Virus record (IMG/VR): IMGVR_UViG_3300027861_000004
Coordinates: 1 to 51,311 of that record
Direction: 5' to 3' (one strand)
From: a virus
DNA: 51,311 nt
Below, in pieces: positions 8,365-15,679 of this stretch (its first letter is position 1; every line of letters starts with the position of its first letter). The translations under genes and the position numbers were made by a program. Under the pieces are notes generated by a model, which saw only the letters and a list, made by a program, of their open reading frames with translations, searched no databases and was not told where the DNA came from.

Positions 8365-9206
8365 TACGACACCTTTCGTTGTTGTCTCTTCACTCTTTCT
8401 TTAGCTGTTAATCCATCTCCACCTTTTTTTGCTTTTGATATCTTCTTACGTACAGAACCAAATGCTTTCATTCTGAGTTGAGTAAATTGTTTTCTGAGTT
8501 TGTTTCCACTAAGTATATTTGAAAACCAGAAATCATCCTCACTGACCCACTTTATAACTTTCTTGATATCGTCCGGTTCAGCTTTGTCGATTCTTATTAG
8601 TTTTTCAATATCCTTACTCCACCCCTGAAGGCATCTAGCTTTGGGCTTCTTAAATTTAGGATCATTGTTGGAGATGCATGTATATAAATAATCAGCTAAC
8701 AAATAAGCCGGACTTCCTTTGTCACAGTCCGGTTTAGTATTCTTTGTTTTTTCTTTTATTTGTATATCTCTTTCTTTGTAGCTACTGGTTTCCCGTGTCT
8801 CGGGTTTCCCGTGACTCGGAGAATCAATCGTTTTTGCTTTGATTGAATACATTTCTGCCTGTTCGCCAGTAATAAATGCGTTATTTAAAGAGATTTCGCC
8901 TGATTTATCTTGAATCATAGGGAAAGGAGAGATATTCCACGTTTTAGTTGAAAATTGTCGCTTTGTATCAAAGTCTTGGGTTATGATAATATACCCAAAT
9001 GTCTTCAATTCCTTGATTATTCGACTCAACCTCGCTTGTTTGCAATGCTCTCTAATTAATTGTGCTTTCATTACTTTCCAGTTCTCAGGCCTTGACAGCA
9101 ACTCCACTAATAAACCTCTGGCATCATACGAAATGTCTTCTCGTTGTAATAATGAATTTGGTATTATCGTGAAATTGCTTTTTATAAAGCGTTTGATAAT
9201 AGGCAT
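8364..9206 (-). CDS. Replication initiator / helicase-loader-like protein
   Basis: A 280-aa protein. The N-terminus (FTIIPNSLLQREDISYDARG, then LLSRPENW) is the winged-helix start typical of phage replication proteins, and KTWNISPFP follows at about residue 90. The last 100 residues (PDDIKKVIKWVSEDDFWFSN, LRKQFTQL, a basic tail) resemble the C-terminal domain of O- or DnaD-like loaders. It lies directly before dnaB. SD is GAAAGGAACGTAA. Upstream are two promoter-like sequences and an attenuator-like pair of hairpins (9227-9351). The origin may lie nearby or inside this gene, but I see no clear iterons. Confidence 0.8.
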   Translation of the reverse strand: MPIIKRFIKSNFTIIPNSLLQREDISYDARGLLVELLSRPENWKVMKAQLIREHCKQARLSRIIKELKTFGYIIITQDFDTKRQFSTKTWNISPFPMIQDKSGEISLNNAFITGEQAEMYSIKAKTIDSPSHGKPETRETSSYKERDIQIKEKTKNTKPDCDKGSPAYLLADYLYTCISNNDPKFKKPKARCLQGWSKDIEKLIRIDKAEPDDIKKVIKWVSEDDFWFSNILSGNKLRKQFTQLRMKAFGSVRKKISKAKKGGDGLTAKERVKRQQRKVS

Positions 9207-9226
9207 TTACGTTCCTTTCAGTGCAT

Positions 9227-9286
9227 AAAAAAACCACCAGCCTTGCTTGTGAAACGTATAAATACAACGTATTCAGGCGGTGGTTT
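9227..9286 (-). terminator. Intrinsic terminator in the initiator leader
   Basis: On the minus strand AAACCACCGCC (9286-9276) pairs with GGCTGGTGGTTT (9242-9231, one bulged base), followed by TTTTTTT to 9227. The 33-base loop holds the downstream arm of a second, competing inverted repeat (9243-9260). It lies 20 bases before the initiator start codon, so it would cut off that gene when formed. Confidence 0.75.
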
Positions 9287-9317
9287 GAATTATGACTCTA
9301 TACGTTTCATCAAGCAA
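9243..9317 (-). promoter_or_regulatory. Antiterminator-like inverted repeat overlapping the terminator
   Basis: The sequence at 9317-9299 (TTGCTTGATGAAACGTATA on the minus strand) is complementary to 9260-9243 with a single bulge, giving an 18-bp stem. One terminator arm (9286-9276) lies in its loop, so the arms are ordered A', B', A, B. Stem A'-A and terminator B'-B compete or form a pseudoknot, the classic attenuator layout. The repeat could also be an operator dyad over the promoters. Confidence 0.6.
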
Positions 9318-9351
9318 AGTCAAGTGTATTTTATAATCATAGTTGCGTCAA
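9295..9351 (-). promoter_or_regulatory. Two tandem sigma-70-like promoters for the initiator-helicase genes
   Basis: P1: TTGACG (9351-9346), 17 bases, TACACT (9328-9323). P2: TTGACT (9323-9318), 17 bases, TAGAGT (9300-9295). P1 would start near 9316 and so include arm A' of the antiterminator. P2 would start near 9288 and lack it, exposing its transcripts to the terminator. The -10 boxes match only four of six, so neither is certain. Confidence 0.45.
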
Positions 9352-9358
9352 GAACTAT

Positions 9359-10063
9359 TTAGTAAATCTGAGTTTCGACTTCTTCGATCTTTAGTCCAGG
9401 TATTTCTCGAACATTATTCTTTATTGCTTCACGAACAGCTTTTTTGTCAACGGTCTTGATGATATACTTGTCAGGTACATCATCAACATTCATAATGCAT
9501 GTCAATTTCCACTGTTTCCTGACTTTAGTAGAATCGATCTGAGATAATGGAGCAGCAGCGGCCTCGAGAGGTTCGGCATCAACCTGAACCTTAGAGCCAT
9601 CGCCACCCTTGGCAATACTAATGTTCTTACGTCTTTGTTCTTCTTTGGCAGCCTTAGCTTCTTTGGCGGCATTTTCATCGGCAATACGTTTATTCTCTGC
9701 ATCGATCAAACGTTGTTGCTCGGTTCGATATGCCTGCACTTTCTTCTTGCCAGCATTAAAACAAATTTCAAAAAGTTCACTAATGTTTTTAGCTTGCATG
9801 TTTATATCAGCAGTAGCCACGCGTAGTGGTTTTGTTACTTCTAGACGAGACTTGTCGATATGCTTAAGTATCTTATTAAGGCTCGTTAGGTGTTCGTTCA
9901 ACACGTCACACTGAGCCTGATTTGTCACTTCTATCTTATTGATTTTGGCGACAAGTTTCTTTCCTTCTGGCTGAGTCAGGAGCATGTGTTGTGTACTGAT
10001 TGGATCCATGTCATTGACAAGGATTACTCTGGTTACATCTACAGCAATTTTTTCTGACGGCAT
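9359..10063 (-). CDS. ERF/RecT-associated coiled-coil protein
   Basis: A 234-aa protein: an N-terminal helical bundle (about 35-125, HLTSLNKILKHIDKSRLEVT), an Ala/Lys/Glu-rich coiled coil (about 115-150), and a C-terminal domain with VRKQWKLTCIMNVDDVPDKY, then AIKNNVREIPGLKI and EEVETQ. This layout matches a protein type often found next to single-strand annealing proteins in phages, and an ERF gene lies three genes upstream. SD is GAAAGGACGCGA. It probably acts in recombination; biochemical role unknown. Confidence 0.7.
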   Translation of the reverse strand: MPSEKIAVDVTRVILVNDMDPISTQHMLLTQPEGKKLVAKINKIEVTNQAQCDVLNEHLTSLNKILKHIDKSRLEVTKPLRVATADINMQAKNISELFEICFNAGKKKVQAYRTEQQRLIDAENKRIADENAAKEAKAAKEEQRRKNISIAKGGDGSKVQVDAEPLEAAAAPLSQIDSTKVRKQWKLTCIMNVDDVPDKYIIKTVDKKAVREAIKNNVREIPGLKIEEVETQIY

Positions 10064-10272
10064 TCGCGTCCTTTCGATTTTGGCAGTACGCCTCGTTTTC
10101 TTAAATTCATCAATGCTCTTGGAACATCAAATGGATTGGGTTTATGCATGAGTTCATAATATAGCTTGATGAGCTTTATTGATTCTCCTGCATCACAACA
10201 GATTCTATCGGCAGCCAAACCACTTTCATTGTTTAGTTGCAGATATGCTTTAATTAAAACATCTTCGTTCAT
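10039..10272 (-). CDS. Hypothetical protein
   Basis: A 77-aa protein. I use ATG 10272 (MNEDVLIKAY) because GAAAGAAATACT precedes it; the upstream ATG at 10302 lies in the terminator. The N-terminal half is acidic and helical, the C-terminal half basic (LRKRGVLPKSKGRECRQKK). It overlaps the next gene by 25 bp. It lies in the recombination cassette. No family recognised. Confidence 0.6.
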   Translation of the reverse strand: MNEDVLIKAYLQLNNESGLAADRICCDAGESIKLIKLYYELMHKPNPFDVPRALMNLRKRGVLPKSKGRECRQKKLL

Positions 10273-10287
10273 AGTATTTCTTTCTTT

Positions 10288-10326
10288 AAAAAAGCCCACC
10301 ACGACGCTTGGGACGCCGTAGCAGGC
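10288..10326 (-). terminator. Intrinsic terminator inside the recombination cassette
   Basis: On the minus strand GCCTGCTACGGCG pairs along 13 positions with CGTCGTGGTGGGC (several G-U), loop TCCCAAG, then TTTTTT. It separates the gene ending at 10342 from the gene starting at 10272. Confidence 0.8.
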
Positions 10327-10341
10327 TCGAGGGTGAGTTAA

Positions 10342-10533
10342 TTAAAAGGGTGCATCGTCATCGTCCAGGAATGGATTTGAGCTATCGTCAGGTTCGTAGG
10401 CATCACCATTAGACTCAACAAGAGTTTGTCCTTTCTTCATCTTGTTTTTACGCTCATGCTTTCCATAGAAATCGCGATTATACCCAGATTTCTTTTTCTT
10501 CTTTTTCTTCTTCGGTTCCGGCTTGTCAGTCAT
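10342..10533 (-). CDS. Small protein with poly-lysine tract and acidic tail
   Basis: 63 aa from ATG 10533, which overlaps the previous stop as ATGACTGA and follows GAAGAGG. Residues 4-15 are PEPKKKKKKKK; the last 15 residues are Asp-rich (SSNPFLDDDDAPF). The C-terminal DDDDAPF resembles the acidic tail of single-stranded DNA-binding proteins, but no OB fold is present in this short chain. It may recruit proteins to ssDNA; this is inference. Confidence 0.55.
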   Translation of the reverse strand: MTDKPEPKKKKKKKKSGYNRDFYGKHERKNKMKKGQTLVESNGDAYEPDDSSNPFLDDDDAPF

Positions 10534-10786
10534 CCTCTTCGTCGTCATACGGAGGGAATACAGCGAATGAATCATTTTCGTGATTCAGATCAACTCTGAT
10601 CCCTGCCTCAAGGAGATTGTCAAGAACCTTGTCGGGTACTTTTGCAAAGATTACAAGTTCTCCAACTTTCCTGAAGTATGAAATTACTTCACCGTCATCG
10701 TTCTCAGCAGGAATGCCATCCTGCAGCTTAAATCTCTTTTTACAGATATTAAGTTTCGTTAGTCCTTTTTTTCTTTTTTTGCCCAT
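10526..10786 (-). CDS. Hypothetical protein
   Basis: 86 aa, basic at the start (MGKKRKKGLTK) and very acidic at the end (FPPYDDEEDD). It overlaps the upstream gene by 38 bp and the downstream one by 8 bp, so it is part of the ERF operon. No family recognised. Confidence 0.6.
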   Translation of the reverse strand: MGKKRKKGLTKLNICKKRFKLQDGIPAENDDGEVISYFRKVGELVIFAKVPDKVLDNLLEAGIRVDLNHENDSFAVFPPYDDEEDD

Positions 10787-11252
10787 TTGACTTCTTTCTT
10801 TTAAATTTCTTAACTTTAAATTTATAACCCATACTTTTGGGTGACGGTACTACAACTCCAAGTGTTTCTGCACAAAAATAAATTGCTTCAGATATGAGAT
10901 CGCTCATATGGTCACAAGTTATATCTGCTTTTGATACTACGTATTCTAATTCAGTATCTTTGTTCTCAGTAAGAAATATCTTGGATAAAATCTTATCAGC
11001 TTGCTTGGGATTTACAAATGTCTCATAGGTATCAGTAAAGCCCTGTGCTGCATGAACACATACAGCCACATGCCAGTAGCCTAACTGAGGGTTTGTCTTT
11101 TCTTTATCAGCCTTAGAAAAATAGCCATGTATGAGATCGCCATCCTTAAAACTTCCACGTGCCCAAGCGTTCATCGTGTCTTTTTGGATTGGTACTATAT
11201 TTCCCTTTCGCATGCGGAATGGGAATCTTGGTTTATTTTTCCGTCTAACCAT
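10749..11252 (-). CDS. Hypothetical protein of the ERF operon
   Basis: A 167-aa basic protein starting MVRRKNKPRFPFR with a Lys-rich C-terminus (KVKKFKRKKSNGQKKKKR). The middle has GYWHVAVCVHAAQGFTDTYE and a stretch with CDHMSDL. Its start overlaps the ERF stop as TGATG. Basic ends suggest nucleic-acid binding. No family recognised. Confidence 0.6.
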   Translation of the reverse strand: MVRRKNKPRFPFRMRKGNIVPIQKDTMNAWARGSFKDGDLIHGYFSKADKEKTNPQLGYWHVAVCVHAAQGFTDTYETFVNPKQADKILSKIFLTENKDTELEYVVSKADITCDHMSDLISEAIYFCAETLGVVVPSPKSMGYKFKVKKFKRKKSNGQKKKKRTNET

Positions 11253-11974
11253 CAGTCCCAGTCCTCGTCGTCGCCTTCTTCTTCTTCTTCAAAATCTTCT
11301 TCTTCCGGCTCCGGTTCTGGGTTAGACTTTTTCTTATTTTTAGAACGTTTTGGCTTAGCCTTATCTTTCTTCTTCTTGGCTTTTGCTTTAGCTTTCTCTG
11401 CCGGCGAATCATCTTCGTCGTCATTGCCTGAATAAGTGTCTTCGTTAGCATACTCAGGATCGTCGCCAGTTGGCAGCAGGAACGTCTTCATGAGGAAATA
11501 CTTCACGCCGCCTGTGATAGCCTTGTAAAGCCCTTTGTCGCCACCATCGCAACCTTGACCCATCCACATGTAGATTTCTCTATAGCCTGTTGTGAGGTCT
11601 GTTAGAGCCATACGCATTTCGATCGTATAGACACTTCCATTCTTTCCACTTCCAGGGCGAACCTCTATGAGGCGTGTAACCTCAACTGCAAATCCAAGGC
11701 CACAATTTTGCATCTCAGCTTTTACAGCTTTTACAGCAACTTCATCTGTAACATAGTTGTAATTCTGAAATTTGTTTTTACCTGTCTTCTCAAGACCTGT
11801 AATCCTGCTTGCAACGTCGATCTTGATCATACCAAGTTTCTGTTGTAGCTCAAGCTGTCTTTCGCTTGGCATACAGCCGCACATTGCTATCGGTGGATCG
11901 TAGGATATTGCATTTTCCACGACGTCTTCCATTTCGTCCGGCTTTTCTTTCTTTTTAGTTTTCTTCTTTGCCAT
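11252..11974 (-). CDS. erf: ERF-family single-strand annealing protein
   Basis: Recombinase that anneals complementary ssDNA strands. The 240-aa chain has the ERF core: GKNKFQNYNYVTDEVAVKAV (about 65-85), an AEMQNCGLGFAVEV strand, GQGCDGGDKGLYKAITGGVK, then FLMKTFLLPTGDDPE. The last 75 residues are a Lys-rich block followed by an extremely acidic tail (EPEPEEEDFEEEEEGDDED), like tails that attract partner proteins. Start overlaps the previous stop as TAATG. An exonuclease partner lies two genes upstream. Confidence 0.88.
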   Translation of the reverse strand: MAKKKTKKKEKPDEMEDVVENAISYDPPIAMCGCMPSERQLELQQKLGMIKIDVASRITGLEKTGKNKFQNYNYVTDEVAVKAVKAEMQNCGLGFAVEVTRLIEVRPGSGKNGSVYTIEMRMALTDLTTGYREIYMWMGQGCDGGDKGLYKAITGGVKYFLMKTFLLPTGDDPEYANEDTYSGNDDEDDSPAEKAKAKAKKKKDKAKPKRSKNKKKSNPEPEPEEEDFEEEEEGDDEDWD

Positions 11975-12123
11975 TATTCATCCTTTTCAGAGAATACTAT
12001 TGTTGTTTCTGTTTCGTCCAGTACGGAATACACTGAACACAATTCGTCGCCTACTGTAAGTAGTTTGACTTCTTTATCTAAAGCTCCATCGCCTGCAAGT
12101 GCAAGCATTTCTCTAAGCGTCAT
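11974..12123 (-). CDS. Small conserved-position protein between exonuclease and ERF
   Basis: A 49-aa ORF (MTLREMLALAGDGALDKEVK ... TTIVFSEKDE). It starts on a TAATG overlap with the exonuclease gene and ends on a TAATG overlap with erf, and fills the gap exactly. The double coupling is the main evidence that it is real. It is acidic; no family recognised. Confidence 0.65.
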   Translation of the reverse strand: MTLREMLALAGDGALDKEVKLLTVGDELCSVYSVLDETETTIVFSEKDE

Positions 12124-13025
12124 TATTTTCCTTTTGGTGAATTATATAGATTGTAAAATTCATTGAGCAAACGAAACCCCTCAAGGTCACGTTCATAAAA
12201 TGGAGTGTAGTCTTTGTAATTACAACGACATGAAACTTTGTCGATTCGTAATACTCCATTACATATTGGTATAGGCAGTTTCTTTCCAGCTTTCAATCCA
12301 CTCAAATAAGCTCGAGCATCGCCAGCATCTTCCAGACAAGTCTGTTCTACATCTTCAAAGTAGGCATGCTTATAGGCCGCTGTCTGCATTCCATAATCAG
12401 CACTATACTGCTTGCTTGTCTTAATGTCAACAAGAGCCTTTACTCGGATCTTACGAAACTCTTTGGTTTCTTTATTGTCGTCACCTTTTAACCAGAAAGC
12501 ATTAAGGACACAAGCGATATCCATCCTGCCTTTGTAGGAAGTATCGTTTGTAACGAGTTTTTCAGTAGCAAGAACCTGAACTTCATGTTTAACGCACCAC
12601 GCTCTGAAGTTAGCCTTGATCTTGATTCTTCTAAACTCTTCGTCTGCAAGACTGTCTTCGTCAATTTCTATAGGCTCAGTACTCGCTGTGCCGGCGATTA
12701 GAGCTTTTAGGTATGCTTCGCAGTCATTATGTATTAAAGTCCCTAGATCAGTCGCCTGCTTGCTCCTGTCCTTGTACTCATACTTAGCAACTTCACCTTG
12801 CAATACAAATTCGTTCTGAAGTCTTTTAAGATATCCGGACTTAGATTCCCCTTTTTCAGGTAATCCAAAATCAAGGATAAACTCTTCGAGATTCTCAACG
12901 GCACAATCGGCAGCCCATTGTTTTAAGAATGGAATGTCAAGCAAACTGAGGATTGTCGTCACTGATGGCAGGAATTTACCTTTATGCTTATACCATCGTG
13001 GTTTGTCAGTTCCGAAAACGATCAT
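12123..13025 (-). CDS. PD-(D/E)XK exonuclease
   Basis: A nuclease of the RecB/lambda-exo/Cas4-like fold that probably degrades one strand to feed the ERF protein. In 300 aa the motifs are GTLIHNDCEAYL (His99), ATEKLV (Glu155), YKGRMDI (Asp169), LVDIKTSKQ (Asp200, Lys202) and MQTAAYKHAY (Gln214). SD is AAAGGAAGAACAATATT. The order exonuclease, 49-aa protein, ERF suggests a two-component recombination system like Red. Confidence 0.85.
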   Translation of the reverse strand: MIVFGTDKPRWYKHKGKFLPSVTTILSLLDIPFLKQWAADCAVENLEEFILDFGLPEKGESKSGYLKRLQNEFVLQGEVAKYEYKDRSKQATDLGTLIHNDCEAYLKALIAGTASTEPIEIDEDSLADEEFRRIKIKANFRAWCVKHEVQVLATEKLVTNDTSYKGRMDIACVLNAFWLKGDDNKETKEFRKIRVKALVDIKTSKQYSADYGMQTAAYKHAYFEDVEQTCLEDAGDARAYLSGLKAGKKLPIPICNGVLRIDKVSCRCNYKDYTPFYERDLEGFRLLNEFYNLYNSPKGK

Positions 13026-13233
13026 AATATTGTTCTTCCTTTACTGTTTCTCTGATTACTTCAAGTTCGCCCTTGTCTAGCATGTTGTAGATATTGATAT
13101 CGCCTTCGTTGAAAATGTCGTCAATTATGACTGTGCCTGAAGGCAATATCCTACCAACAACCTTAACTTTAATCAAGTCTTCGCTTGGAAGTTGTGTCAT
13201 TGTTTCTATTACGTATTCCTGAAATCTACTCAT
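13006..13233 (-). CDS. Hypothetical protein
   Basis: A 75-aa acidic protein (TVIIDDIFNEGDINIYNMLD). It overlaps the exonuclease start by 20 bp and begins 5 bases after the DUF932 stop, so coupling explains its weak ribosome site. No family recognised. Confidence 0.6.
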   Translation of the reverse strand: MSRFQEYVIETMTQLPSEDLIKVKVVGRILPSGTVIIDDIFNEGDINIYNMLDKGELEVIRETVKEEQYYDRFRN

Positions 13234-13237
13234 AGTG

Positions 13238-14200
13238 TTATACCGTCAATAATTGAAGAGCATTGTCCTTAAGTTTCTTCGCAGAACCAAACATCACGCT
13301 ATCCATGCGTGCCAGGTCTTTAGATTTTCCCGAAGTAACACGGAAATTAGAATGATGGTCGGCAAATTCTGTTACAGCGTTATAAGCAGCCCATCGAGTA
13401 TTACGAAAGTCACGATGACCAGTCCCGCGATGGAATAGATTTACAATCTTTTCGCGTTTCTTTTTCGTTTTCGGTCCGACATGATTTTCTTTTTTGTCTT
13501 TCTCGGAAACAGGTACGATAGCTTCGGCAAGGTTAGTCATTTCACCAGTTGAGTATGGAGCGTCAAGCAGTTTGTTAAATGTCTCTTCGAGCTGCCTGTA
13601 ATAAACCTCGGCAGTTCCAAGTATCATCCTGCCTTGCCTGATACCATCTTGGTAGTTCTTAGAATGACGGATATTGAACGATGCTTTCCTGTCAAGTCCC
13701 ATCATCCCGTTTGTGCATATCTGTCTATAAGCGTATAGCTCTCCGATCAGTCCCATGCCACCATCATGTCCAGTACGCAAGAACATCCATTTGCTGATAG
13801 CATCGCCACCGATATTGAAATTATCGCCAAGCTGTGCGGCAAGGAAGACTCTGGATCCGTATGCGAATCCACCGTTAGGAAGTTGACCTGCACATCTGAA
13901 TGTGGCTTGACCTTCTTCTACGAGATGATCGCAAAATCCAAATACTTCTGAGTTCTGTATTGGCTGATAGCTCTTGCTCACAATCCCAAGCACATCACTC
14001 GTTCCGGACTTGATGACAGCTCTTTGTCGAGGTATCTTTTTCCCTACGATTGGAATGCCGTCTATCTTCCTGCTACTCACTAAATGCATTGGGGCAAGCT
14101 CAACTGTATAATTCAGTCCGGCTTGTTTCATTGCATCTGAAGCTGTCTTAGCTCCATCAATCGCTACTCCCATGTTCCGCCATGGTTTCTTTCTCTGCAT
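13238..14200 (-). CDS. DUF932 phage/plasmid-like protein
   Basis: 320 aa from ATG 14200 (MQRKKPWRNMG), which follows GAAAGGAAAGACG. Family features: GLNYTVELAPM near residue 30, VLGIVSKSYQPIQNSEVFGF, GGFAYGSRVFLAAQL, LRTGHDGGMG, RQICTNGMM, and a second half with GHRDFRNTRWAAYNAVTEFADH. DUF932 proteins are common on phages and plasmids near recombination genes; their activity is unknown. It overlaps the upstream gene by 44 bp. Confidence 0.85.
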   Translation of the reverse strand: MQRKKPWRNMGVAIDGAKTASDAMKQAGLNYTVELAPMHLVSSRKIDGIPIVGKKIPRQRAVIKSGTSDVLGIVSKSYQPIQNSEVFGFCDHLVEEGQATFRCAGQLPNGGFAYGSRVFLAAQLGDNFNIGGDAISKWMFLRTGHDGGMGLIGELYAYRQICTNGMMGLDRKASFNIRHSKNYQDGIRQGRMILGTAEVYYRQLEETFNKLLDAPYSTGEMTNLAEAIVPVSEKDKKENHVGPKTKKKREKIVNLFHRGTGHRDFRNTRWAAYNAVTEFADHHSNFRVTSGKSKDLARMDSVMFGSAKKLKDNALQLLTV

Positions 14201-14537
14201 CGTCTTTCCTTTCAGTGTTATGGTGTTCATTCCAATAATTATAATATTCAATTAGTTTTGATTCTACTGTACTAATTGCTGTTTGTAATCTTTTTTTTGA
14301 CTGACGATTTACCTCAAGTATCGTTGCATTGAATCCAGTAAATGCACCAAACTCTCTTATGCTTACAGATCCTTCGTTTCTAATCTTAACAGGTACTACG
14401 TTTAATCTGTAAGAACGAGGTATTTGCTTATAGGTTGCATAATTCGTTCCACCTTTATGAAACGTAAGTGCAAATTCTAATACACGTCCTTGCTTATCGT
14501 CAGGAATTGGTATCTGTTTCTTCCATAGAGCCGCCAT
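14157..14537 (-). CDS. Hypothetical protein
   Basis: A 126-aa protein with a central segment NVVPVKIRNEGSVSIREFGA, a helix-rich C-terminal half (RQSKKRLQTAISTVESKLIE) and an acidic tail. It overlaps the genes on both sides (38 and 44 bp). No family recognised. Confidence 0.6.
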   Translation of the reverse strand: MAALWKKQIPIPDDKQGRVLEFALTFHKGGTNYATYKQIPRSYRLNVVPVKIRNEGSVSIREFGAFTGFNATILEVNRQSKKRLQTAISTVESKLIEYYNYWNEHHNTERKDDAEKETMAEHGSSD

Positions 14538-14901
14538 TGTCTTTCCCTTCTGGCAATACGCCTATTAACATTGTTGGTGGTTTTGGCAGTACAACCCTGC
14601 CCGTTGGTTTCCATATATGCAAACAGTCTGGATGATTATTTACATAATCTTTCTTTGCAGGGTGATATTGCACGCAAGTCTCGTCTTCACCCCAGAACGC
14701 ATTCTTAAAGACACACATATCTTTCCAGGCTGGAGGTCCGTTATTTCCAAGCAGTACAATCGAAAGATGCTCCCATCCTTTACCCCATGAAAATATAGCG
14801 GTAAAGTATTGGCTAACAAATGCAACCCCATCTTTGCCTTCACCTGCAGGCTCAAAACCTAATTCTTTAATTCGTTTTTTGATGTCTTTTAATGTTCTCA
14901 T
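14500..14901 (-). CDS. DUF7694-like phage protein
   Basis: 133 aa from ATG 14901, preceded by GAAAGGAATATT; the upstream ATG at 14937 lies in the terminator. The core GWEHLSIVLLGNNGPPAW, then CVFKNAFWGEDETCVQYHPA and NNHPDCLHIWKP, resembles a recurrent phage family (I believe DUF7694) marked by a HPxxxxxVNxHxxxLHLW-type motif. Function unknown. It is the first gene after the degenerate repeat region. Confidence 0.65.
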   Translation of the reverse strand: MRTLKDIKKRIKELGFEPAGEGKDGVAFVSQYFTAIFSWGKGWEHLSIVLLGNNGPPAWKDMCVFKNAFWGEDETCVQYHPAKKDYVNNHPDCLHIWKPTGRVVLPKPPTMLIGVLPEGKDNGGSMEETDTNS

Positions 14902-14915
14902 AATATTCCTTTCAT

Positions 14916-14953
14916 AAAAAAACTGAACGCAAACCATCCTAGTCTACGCTCAG
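14916..14953 (-). terminator. Intrinsic terminator heading the DUF7694-like gene
   Basis: On the minus strand CTGAGCGTAGAC pairs along 12 positions with GTTTGCGTTCAG (G-U allowed), loop TAGGATG, then TTTTTTT, ending 15 bases before ATG 14901. Confidence 0.8.
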
Positions 14954-14971
14954 CCTATTGTAGCTACTAAG

Positions 14972-15013
14972 AAAAATATATTTAACCTTGCACTAAAGAA
15001 AGGTTAAATATAT
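14972..15013 (-). terminator. Intrinsic terminator ending the degenerate repeat transcript
   Basis: A perfect 14-bp stem, ATATATTTAACCTT (14976-14989) with its complement at 15000-15013, loop of 10 bases, and TTTTT on the minus strand. It marks the 3' end of RNA running through the purine-rich region and is followed 19 bases later by a second terminator. Confidence 0.8.
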
Positions 15014-15679
15014 CATCTATTCCTGTTGCTTTTTTCTGCATGTCACTAAACTGCAATGCCCGAGCTAAACGATGCGTTTGTATTCCAGGCTAATCCATGG
15101 CCAAACAATTCGGCTCTGTTCCTTAGCAGTTCTTCGCGTTTCCTTACTATACCCCAGCAATTCTATTCCGAGCTATACCCCCGCAAGTCTACACTTCGCT
15201 ATTCCTCTGCAATTCTATTCTTCGCTTAGCTAGGCCACGGCTTCACTGTTCCTAGCGTTTCCATTTCTTTGCTCTTCTTACCCCAGCTTCGCCATTGCTA
15301 CTCACATACAGGCATTGCCCCGCCCTGGCTTTGTTTGGCACCGATGCTCTCCGCTGTCGCATTTCATTTCACTGCTTTGCCGTCGCTCATCAATACCGCT
15401 TTCAGCTATTGCCGTTCATTTCAATTCACTGCTCTGCCATTGCTCTGCCTCGCTGCTACTCGCTTTGCCATCGCATTGCTCGTGCTTAGCTTTCCTTCTC
15501 ATTGCCGCCGCTAGTCAAGTCCGAACCTCTCGTCGCCTACGCCATTCTGTGTTCCGTCTCGCCTTTCCGTTGCCTTTCCGTTCTTAGCCTCGCCTGCTCG
15601 ACGTTCCGCCTTGCCTATCCTACGCACTTCTATCCAAGCCTATCTGTTGCTTTGCTGTCAGCCGATCGCTCCGCCTAGC
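15014..15679 (-). repeat. Degenerate purine-rich GCAAWGG-type repeat region (non-coding)
   Basis: About 660 bases without a credible gene. The minus strand is rich in A and G and reads as short variable words, for example AGGCAGAGCAATGGCAGAGC and GGAATAGCGAAGTGTAGAC. On the plus strand GC dinucleotides recur every 5-6 bases (GCtctGCcattGCtctGCctcGC), about 11 bases per pair of words, and no unit repeats exactly. Stops occur in all minus frames. It lies between the stop of the RAMP-like gene and a strong terminator, so it would form the 3' part of that transcript or a separate RNA. It is not CRISPR-like: there is no fixed repeat or spacer. Confidence 0.75.

Noticed and set aside
15269-15587. 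Plus-strand ORFs of 64-90 codons in the degenerate repeat region
   Set aside because: They are low-complexity Ser/Leu/Cys/His chains caused by the pyrimidine-rich strand. None has a ribosome site, and three frames are open at once.
15014-15679. CRISPR array
   Set aside because: The words vary in sequence and spacing; there is no fixed repeat of 20 bases or more and no spacer pattern.
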